Positions 57,350 through 64,000 of a stretch of 64,000 bases of DNA are shown piece after piece; within the stretch, counting starts at the first letter, position 1; every line of letters begins with the position of its first letter. Below the pieces are notes generated by a model, which was not told the DNA's origin, ran no database searches, and was given only the letters and a program-made list of their open reading frames with translations. Both the position numbers and the translations under genes were made by a program. Source of the stretch: Pegoplata infirma (taxonomy: Eukaryota > Arthropoda > Insecta > Diptera > Anthomyiidae); contig OY992536.1 of the NCBI GenBank assembly GCA_963921195.1, forward strand, positions 93,849,007-93,913,006, in the 5' to 3' direction.

Positions 57350-58848
57350 TTTATACCCTCCAACTACAGTATGGGGGTATACTCACTTTGTCATTCCGTA
57401 TGTAACGCATCGAAATATCGGTCGGGGACCCCATAAAGTATATATATTATTGATCAGTGATCGATTCTAAGACATTCTAGCGATGTCCGTCCGTCCGTCC
57501 GTCCGTCCGTCTGTCTGTCCGTCCGTCCGTCCGTCTGTAGTTAACACGATGCAGTCCAAAATAAAAGAGCTAGATCCCTCAAGTTTGGCATAAATATGTC
57601 TTATGATCCTACACTCAGAAAAATAAACTGGTAAAACGCCTGGTAAAATGCCTTGTAGTCCCGTTCTACCAATATTTAACAATTTTCCTTGTTTTTTAAC
57701 AAAAAATCTTGTACTTTGCTCAAACGAGAACTACAGTTTTATTGGTAATTTTACAAGTTTATTTTCGTAATTGTATTCTACCATTTTGAAAGGTTATTTT
57801 ACAAAAAAAAACTGTAATTTTACAACGAAGTTTTTATTACGAGGATTCTAGTTGAATTACAAAAAAAAACTTTATATTACAAAAATTATGTTATACGACG
57901 ATTTATGTTGTTTAACAAAAAAACTTTTTTTTTTGTATTTTTTTTTATTGAGAAATATTAAAAAAAAAAAGTTGACAAAATTTTGAAAAATTTATTACGA
58001 GGATTAATTTAAGGAGGAGTAGTTAATTTACAAAAAAAAAAACAGTTATTTTACAAAAAATGATTTTATTACGAGGATTTATGTTGTTAACAAAAAATTT
58101 TTTTTTGTAAATTTACCATTTTGGTTTGTAAATTTACCATTTTTTTAAACATATTTACCATTTTTTCTTGTAAGTTTACCATTTTTTTTTTGTATTTTTC
58201 CGGTTTTAAAACAATATTTTTACCAATAAAATTGGTTGTTTTCCCAATTTTTGGTGCATTCAAAATTACGAGGAAATCCTCGTAATTTTACAAGAATTTT
58301 ACCTACGTCATATTTTACGAGAATAGCCTCGTAAAATCACGAGATTTATTGGTAACTTTACAAGTTTTTTTTTTTGAGTGTAGGCAGGTTAAGTTCGGAA
58401 ATGGGCCAAATCGGACTAGGGGGAAAAAAGTTCCCCCTTGAAGAACTAAACCAACCTCTTAAAAATGCTATTTTTTTTTGCGTTTTTTTGTATTTTTGTG
58501 AACCAAATGAGACATTTTTATGTTCGTAGAAGTTTAAGGTCCTGCGCTTGGACCCAGGAGACTAAAAAATATCGCTTTTTTTTGCCCCGCCCCTCTTTTA
58601 AGGGCGTGGATAAAAAAATAATTTAAATAATTATAAAACTATAGTACTTAAGTGCACAAAGCAGACAAAAATGAACTTGTAAACATATACCGTGAGGGCC
58701 AAGGAGTCACCCCAGCTAACCGACCCCTCCCCCAACCTTGCCCCCCCTTAAAACAACGCCCCTGTCAAAAATTTTTTTTTTATTTTTTTACATGTTGGAG
58801 GGTATAATAGATTCGGCACAGCCGAATTTAACACTCTCACTTGTTAAA
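57350..58848 (+). mobile_element. mini-me-like element, type 1, split by a CACTC-type MITE
   Basis: Starts TATACCCTCCAACTACAGTA, has a long GTCC/GTCT run at 57486-57537 and ends GATTCGGCACAGCCGAATTT plus CTCACTTGTT. The body is continuous across 57611/58381 with the copies at 36091 and 59073. Confidence 0.8.
57612..58380 (+). mobile_element. Second CACTC-type MITE, TA-flanked
   Basis: Ends CACTCAGAAAAATAAACTGG and ..TTTTTTTTGAGTG are flanked by TA (57610-57611, 58381-58382). The empty site CCTAGGCAGGTTAAG-type is preserved in the sister mini-me copy at 36395-36410, confirming a 2-bp TA duplication. The interior differs from the 38/45-kb family but is also rich in GTAATTTTAC-type palindromes. 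Confidence 0.85.
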
Positions 58849-59072
58849 TATAAATTTAATAAATGCATTGTTTTTTTCGCGAAAAAAGAAAAAAAAAAAT
58901 CCGTAAAAAAATTTTTTTTCGAAAAATTTTGTGTCTGCAGTTTATCGTATTCTACACATTTTCATAAATAAATAGCAAAATAAAAAAAAATTTCGAAAAA
59001 AAATTTCGCAAAAAAAATATATTCAATAGAGTTTAGATGATAAAAATTCAGAATTTGTCTAAATAATATAAA

Positions 59073-59616
59073 ACAAGTGAGAGTGTTAAATTCGGCTGTG
59101 CCGAATCTATTATACCCTCCAACACGTTAAAAAAAAAACCGGGGCGTCTTTTTTTTTTTTTGGGGGGGGGGGGGTACATCGGTGGGGCAACCTTCCTGGA
59201 TCCAACTTCAAGACTTCGAACTTCTTTTGACATAAAAATGTTTCGTTTGCTAAGCAAATGTGCAAAAAACCTATAAAAAAATGGCTTTTTTTAGAGGTTT
59301 GTTTAGTTCTTAAGAGGGGAGCTTTTTTCCCCCTGATCCGATTTTGCCCATGTTCGAACTTAACCAGCCCAATACCATAAGACATATTCGTGCCAAATTT
59401 CAGGAGTCTAGCTCTATTACTTTGGACTGTATCGTGTCTTCCACAGACGGACGGACGGACGGACGGACGGACAGACGGACATCGCCAGAATGTCTTAGAA
59501 TGGATCACTGATCAATAATATATATACTTTATGGGGTCCTAGACCGATATTTCGATGCGTTACACACGGAATGACAAAGTGAGTATACCCCCATACTGTG
59601 GTTGGAGGGTATAAAA
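59073..59616 (-). mobile_element. mini-me-like element, type 1
   Basis: Reverse orientation: AACAAGTGAGAGTGTTAAAT, TCGGCTGTGCCGAATC, GACGGACGGACGGACGGAC run at 59448-59480 and CATACTGTGGTTGGAGGGTA. Near full length and uninterrupted. Confidence 0.8.
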
Positions 59617-59627
59617 ATTTGTTTACT

Positions 59628-59779
59628 TTATAAGAAATAAAATTTTTGAGATCGAGGTCAAGTGTTTGTAAAATTCTTTAAATATGCTCTGATGATGCAA
59701 CACGAAGTGTAGCGAAATATCAGCAATAAAGAATTTTACAAACACTTGACCTCGAGCTCAAAAATTTTATTTCTTATAA
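59628..59779. mobile_element. 152-bp MITE with 54-bp near-perfect inverted ends
   Basis: TTATAAGAAATAAAATTTTT, GAGATCGAGGTCAAGTGTTT and GTAAAATTCTTTA face TAAAGAATTTTAC, AAACACTTGACCTCGAGCTC and AAAAATTTTATTTCTTATAA. One half plus the right flank recurs at 24889-24950. Confidence 0.85.
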
Positions 59780-60256
59780 ATTGTATCTGAAAGGTCGAAT
59801 AAAAACAACACTAATTTAAAATTTGTTTACTTAAAAATAAAAAACAAAAAATTAATCGCGAATATCGCTAATACATACGCTAACTTTGAAAAAATTTAAA
59901 TTACAATGGGATTTAGTGTACATGAACTAGCTTTACCAGATGGATGTCGTAATTTCAAATCAAACTAAAAATATTTGTATTAAACCAATTATTTCAAGAA
60001 AATAAGTATTTTTCGCGACCAAAAAAAGTTTTTAGCGAAGAAAATTCACGGTGGTTATGGTTTGTTAAGCTAGTTTAACAGACTTGAATGGTTTTAAATT
60101 TAAAAATTATCGCGAAAGTTTAAAAATGTCGTTTTTATTGTACTTAAGCATCAAAATTTTAAACCGCGAATATCGCGAATACGAACGCTAACTTCGAAAA
60201 ACGGCTAGCACCATTGAATTAAGCGTAATCGAATTAACTTTACCAGTGGGGTGCCC

Positions 60257-60531
60257 AGTTGGCAAAATAAAATCACACCTGACATACTGCTGACTCTCCC
60301 TTTATGAAATCGCTGACATCTTTATACAATTTTTCAAAATGTCATCAATGACATGTCAGCAGTTGGTCAGCAGTGTCCACCAGTATCGGTGGCCACTAAC
60401 AATTCGTTTAAACAACCGCTGACCAACTGCTGACATGTCATTGATGACATTTTGAAAAATTGTATGAAGATGTCAACAATTTTATAAAGGGAGAGTCAGC
60501 AGTATGTCAGGTGTGATTTTTTTTGCCGACT
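60257..60531. mobile_element. 275-bp hAT-like MITE with 8-bp duplication
   Basis: Inverted arms of about 110 bp include AAATCACACCTGACATACTG and AATGACATGTCAGCAGTTGG, with ends AGTTGGCAAAA / TTTTGCCGACT. It is flanked by the direct repeat GGGTGCCC (60249-60256, 60532-60539). The empty site is present in the left arm of the outer element (GGGCACCC at about 57208-57215). Confidence 0.88.
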
Positions 60532-60574
60532 GGGTGCCCAGCTTGTTAAAAAAGTGTCAAATTCGAGTACAGTG

Positions 60575-61505
60575 AAATTAATCAGAATTTGAGTTTTTGA
60601 TACAATTTAAAAAGTTTAATTGTAGCAAACTGTTAAAATATTAAAAAAAACTGCCCACAATATAAAATTATGATTTCTGCGGTTTGTTTATTTACAAAAT
60701 CTTGGAATGTTCATACACTTACCGATAAAAGTTTACATACATTAAAAAAAATTCTCCTATCTTAGATAGAACAAGTTCTTAAACTTATATCCCTTCGGGA
60801 TTGATCCAAGAGGTCTTACAGATTAATTTACTCTACGAGGGCGGTACGTACTGTTCTGAGTCTGACAAAGCGATGTCGGTATAAAAAGCATTTAAGCATT
60901 TAATTTAAGCTTAATGGCGTCCAGATTGAGTAAATACACTGTAAGTAAAATTTGAACTTTTGAAATGACCCACAAAAACGCCGAGACACCCCAACATATT
61001 TTTGGATCATAGAATCCAGTGGTATACTACGTTTCAAAAAGTTTGCTTAAAATAACGAGATATTTCGATTTTAAATTTTTCTTTGAATTAAGGCGATTTT
61101 GGATTTGATTTGCAAAAACTCTTGTTAAATCAAAAAACGACGAAACTGGCGAAAGATTTCATTAAACTATAATGGCATTTGAAGACCGTTTCGCTGAAAA
61201 AAAATAGACTCAATGCTTGCTGATTTCTGCTGGTCGGTTGCTATAGCATAAGAAATATTTTGTATCGCAAGATAAATTTTTTTAATTTGCTAATCAGCAG
61301 AACAATTTTTTCGCTAAGCAAAAGAGTCCAGTGTACCTTCCATTTTGTGACTAACTGTATATTACATTGTATGCATTTAAACTCAATACAAATCAAGGAC
61401 TCTCTACCGCAATATTTTTAAAACAATTTTTTATCATTTAAGCAATGTTTTAGAAAAAACCACATAAAATTATAAACAAACCTATGGTTTTAAAGTAATA
61501 TAAAA
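60575..61505. other. AT-rich sequence, no gene recognised
   Basis: Contains the 25-base segment starting AAGCTTAATGGCGTCCAGAT at 60907, repeated at 62088. No coding frame. Confidence 0.4.
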
Positions 61506-61990
61506 TTCTAAATTGTGCAGCCTGCCGAATTTCCATGTTTGCGAGCCACTGTAAACTTATTAGCAGAATTACCAGAATAATCTGGCCGCGTTACGACCTC
61601 AAAAGAACTCGCTACCTACTTTCTCTCAACAGAAGAGAATGTCGTTTACTCACGGGAGTGGTCACGGGACACTGCCTAATTGCTTTTCACATAAGAACAA
61701 TTGGACTCATCTCTGATTCCAATTGTAGAAGATGTGATGAACCGAATACGGATAAAACAGTTGAACATATCCTGTGCAAATGCCCCGCATTGGCCAGGCA
61801 TCGCAAACAAATTTTAGGCAAAGCTGAACTCGAGAATCTGGAGGAAATCGCAGTTATGGACCTTATGCGCGTTACATTGTTTGCAACATGGACTAACGCG
61901 TTTTATCCACGTCGTTGAAGGAACATGTGGTATTGCTATGGACCAGCCGGTCTATGAGAGGAGTTCAAAATTTTGAGCTCCGCCACCCCT
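61506..61990 (+). pseudogene. Non-LTR retrotransposon C, 3' end only
   Basis: The frame 61535-61918 encodes ITRIIWPRYDLKRTRYLLSL, LLTGVVTGHCLIAFHI and the terminal CRRCDEPNTDKTVEHILCKC motif, followed by PALARHRKQILG. This is the C-terminal zinc-knuckle-like region after RNase H in I/R1/LOA-type elements. It differs from families A and B. The 3' tail is CCCCTAACCTAACC. The open frame of 127 codons without stops suggests a fairly young but severely 5'-truncated copy. Confidence 0.8.
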
Positions 61991-62396
61991 AACCTAACCA
62001 ATACATTTTAGCAATAATACCCTAATTTTTATCAAACAAGTATTTTTGTGAATAGTGATGTGTAGGTAATTTATCAAGCTTTAGTTCAAGCTTAATGGCG
62101 TCCAGATTGAGTTAATATTAAATGTGCTACAAAGATCGAAATGAAAATTGAAATTATTGAAAAAAAAATTTTAGAAATTTTTTTCAAAATATTTTTAAAC
62201 AGATTTTTTTTCAATCTCAAATTTTAAAAATTTAAAATATAATCCAATATAATATAATAAATATAATCCAATATAATCCAATTATATTTAGTTATCAAAT
62301 ATTTTTTTTCCAACGACCCAAACAAAAATCCGAAATTCGAATTTTTCCACCTCCAATTCTTTTGACCACCAATTTTTTGTCATTTTTTGGAATCTA
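61991..62396. other. AT-rich sequence, nothing recognised
   Basis: Only the short direct repeat at 62088-62112 and several ATATAATCCA-type repeats near 62240-62285 stand out. Confidence 0.4.
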
Positions 62397-62404
62397 ATAA
62401 TTTC

Positions 62405-62914
62405 TAGTGTCCGACCGAATACACCTTTTTTGGCCGAAGCCGAAGCCGAAGCCGAATATTCAGCCAAATTTTCACTATTCGGCCAAACCGAAGCCGAATA
62501 TTAAAAAAAAATAATATTTATGTAGTAAAAACAAGAAAAAAATAAAAGTCGACTCGGCGGGATACTCAAATGCATGAGAATGCTGTCTAGAATGATTTTA
62601 TTTGAAGCAAAAAATTTTTTTGGACATTTTTGTAAAAAAATATATTTTAGAGTGTAAATTTTTTTCGATCGAAAAATTTTTTTTTGAATGTAAACAATGT
62701 TTTTAGTTGCAAAAACACTTATTAAAATGTTTTTGTGGCTTACTAATGTGATTCAACGTTAGTTTAGTATGTTTTTCAACACGTGAGCACAAATATTATA
62801 CAATTATTCGGTATTCGGCCTATTCGGCCAAAATTGTGGCCGAAGCCGAATAGTGGCCGAATAGTGCTTTTTGGCCGAAGCCGAGGCCGAAGCCGAATAT
62901 TCGGTCGGACACTA
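62405..62914. mobile_element. hAT-type MITE rich in GCCGAA
   Basis: Inverted ends TAGTGTCCGACCGAATA and TATTCGGTCGGACACTA are flanked by the 8-bp direct repeat ATAATTTC (62397-62404, 62915-62922). Next to both ends are runs of GGCCGAAGCCGAA hexamers; the centre is AT-rich. Length 510 bp, no transposase. Confidence 0.9.
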
Positions 62915-62922
62915 ATAATTTC

Positions 62923-64000
62923 TTCATTTGAGGAAAATATATTTTATAAAAAATCCTTAGATTCGAGAAAATTATACAAATTTAACTACAAATCAAGATT
63001 TTTATTATTCTAATGACTGGTGCAGGGTTGAAAAATAAAATTACTAGAGGTTCCTAACAAGCGCACAAGAGTGACGATTAAATTTTTAAAAACGCCTGAT
63101 GAATGTATTTTTTTATATTGTATGTAAACGTCAAACATGTGTTTAGGTGTGTAAAGTAAACAAAATCTCATACAAAGAAGAAAATTACAATTTTAGGTGA
63201 TTTTTTAAATTTATGTGAGACAACCAACAGCTGATTCATGGATTTGTTTGCAACGCGTGATTGTAAATAAATCCGTTTTTAATAAATTACAGCTCAAAAA
63301 AAGAAATATGTATATTTAACCAAACGTTTAAAAAAATTAAAATAAAAAAACCAATTAAGAAAAATCTTTAATTAATAATACAAATTTTAATAAAATTCAA
63401 AAAAATAATAAATGTAACTTCAGTCCATTGTGAATGGTTAAATTTTTTAAAGGAATAATATATTAAAAATTTTTATTAAAAATAATAATAAATTAACAAT
63501 AAGTTCAATACAGTTTAAAAACAATTTAATAAACAAAAAAAAAATATATTAAATATAAAAAAAAAACTCAAGAACAAATATTTTGATCTATAACACTATT
63601 GTGAATGACTATTATTTAATCTATTGTGAATGAAAAAAAACAAACTCGTCTTTATAAGAATAAATAATTATTATTGTGAATGTAACACTTTCTATAAAAA
63701 AACATGTCGAGGGCCTATATTTAAAACCCTCTATTTTCCATTTTCGAAAATGACTTTTTGGATGGCAAAATATTCAGTAAAACGGGCCTCATGGTGTAAA
63801 ATTCAGAACAAAAACATTTTTTTTTGCTATTTTATTTGGATTTTTGGTTTTCTCTTTCTTACACAATTAATTTTTCTGAATGCAAAACCCTCTAGCTTTT
63901 CAAATAATTAATTTATATATTTTTTTTTTTTAATAATTTCATCTTGCAATACATGATTTCATACCAATTTTTGCATGCTGCGCCTGAATTTGTCAACAAA
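62923..64000. other. AT-rich sequence, no gene established
   Basis: Four copies of ATTGTGAATG lie at 63427, 63598, 63623 and 63673. Open frames at the end (63630-63911) are not recognisable as any family. Confidence 0.4.

Larger units (their letters stand above)
57171..60574. mobile_element. Outer inverted-repeat element hosting nested insertions
   Basis: The left arm (57171-57300) and the right arm (60150-60574, split by a MITE) share CACTG..CTCGAATTT, TTAACAAGCTGGGCACCC, TGGTGCTAGCCGTTTTTCGA and AGTTAGCG-TCGTATTCGCGA. The span is about 3.4 kb. It carries two mini-me-like elements, one TA-flanked MITE inside the first of them, and two further MITEs. Target duplication unclear (TTAATT-like on both sides). 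No transposase. Confidence 0.7.
23421..64000 (+). other. pum: Probable large pum intron continuing past the window
   Basis: It starts with a GTAAGTTTTT donor. No further Pumilio-like exon was recognised to 64000. Drosophila pum is known for very large introns, so a >40-kb intron is plausible. The alternative is that small alternative exons exist and were missed. Confidence 0.6.

Overview
The window looks like nuclear DNA from a higher (probably calyptrate) fly. It is very AT-rich, has almost no coding sequence, carries one intact eukaryotic tRNA gene, and contains two spliced exons whose protein matches the N-terminal half of Drosophila Pumilio. The species is an inference; no species marker was recognised.

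Gene content. Two consecutive pumilio (pum) exons lie on the + strand at 16653-16910 and 22668-23420, with canonical GT/AG borders, both phase 0. A probable long 5' UTR or N-terminal extension sits upstream, from about 15366. The second exon ends in a clean donor at 23421. Its next partner and the C-terminal PUM RNA-binding domain were not found, so everything from 23421 to 64000 is probably one very large pum intron or its start. The only other functional-looking gene is tRNA-Ala(AGC) at 47081-47153 on the minus strand.

Everything else is transposon and satellite sequence, much of it nested. Region by region: 1-5.9 kb holds a foldback-like element built of 21-bp repeats and a second inverted-repeat element filled with 165-170-bp units. 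8.3-14.7 kb is a cluster of miniature inverted-repeat elements (MITEs), including three copies of a ~395-bp family and a hAT-type MITE with an 8-bp target duplication. The first pum intron (16911-22667) holds two more hAT MITEs and a 16-bp satellite. 24.7-27.5 kb is a 35-bp satellite of hairpins. 28-37 kb mixes decayed 21-bp arrays, paired MITEs, mini-me-like elements and other inverted repeats. 38-46 kb has TA-flanked MITEs, RNase H-bearing non-LTR retrotransposons and a 37-bp palindromic satellite related to the one at 25 kb. 47-55 kb has the tRNA, a 630-bp long-hairpin element and decayed non-LTR copies on the minus strand (LOA/I/R1-like and CR1-like). 57.2-60.6 kb is a nested tower of elements. 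61.5-63 kb has another non-LTR 3' end and a GCCGAA-rich hAT MITE.

No operon-like or cooperating gene system is visible. The striking theme is palindromy at every scale: 16-37-bp satellite units that are themselves palindromes, long-hairpin elements and a ~2.7-kb foldback. Nested insertions let several target-site duplications be read directly (TA, TTA, TTGT, 8-bp hAT type, 11-14-bp non-LTR type).
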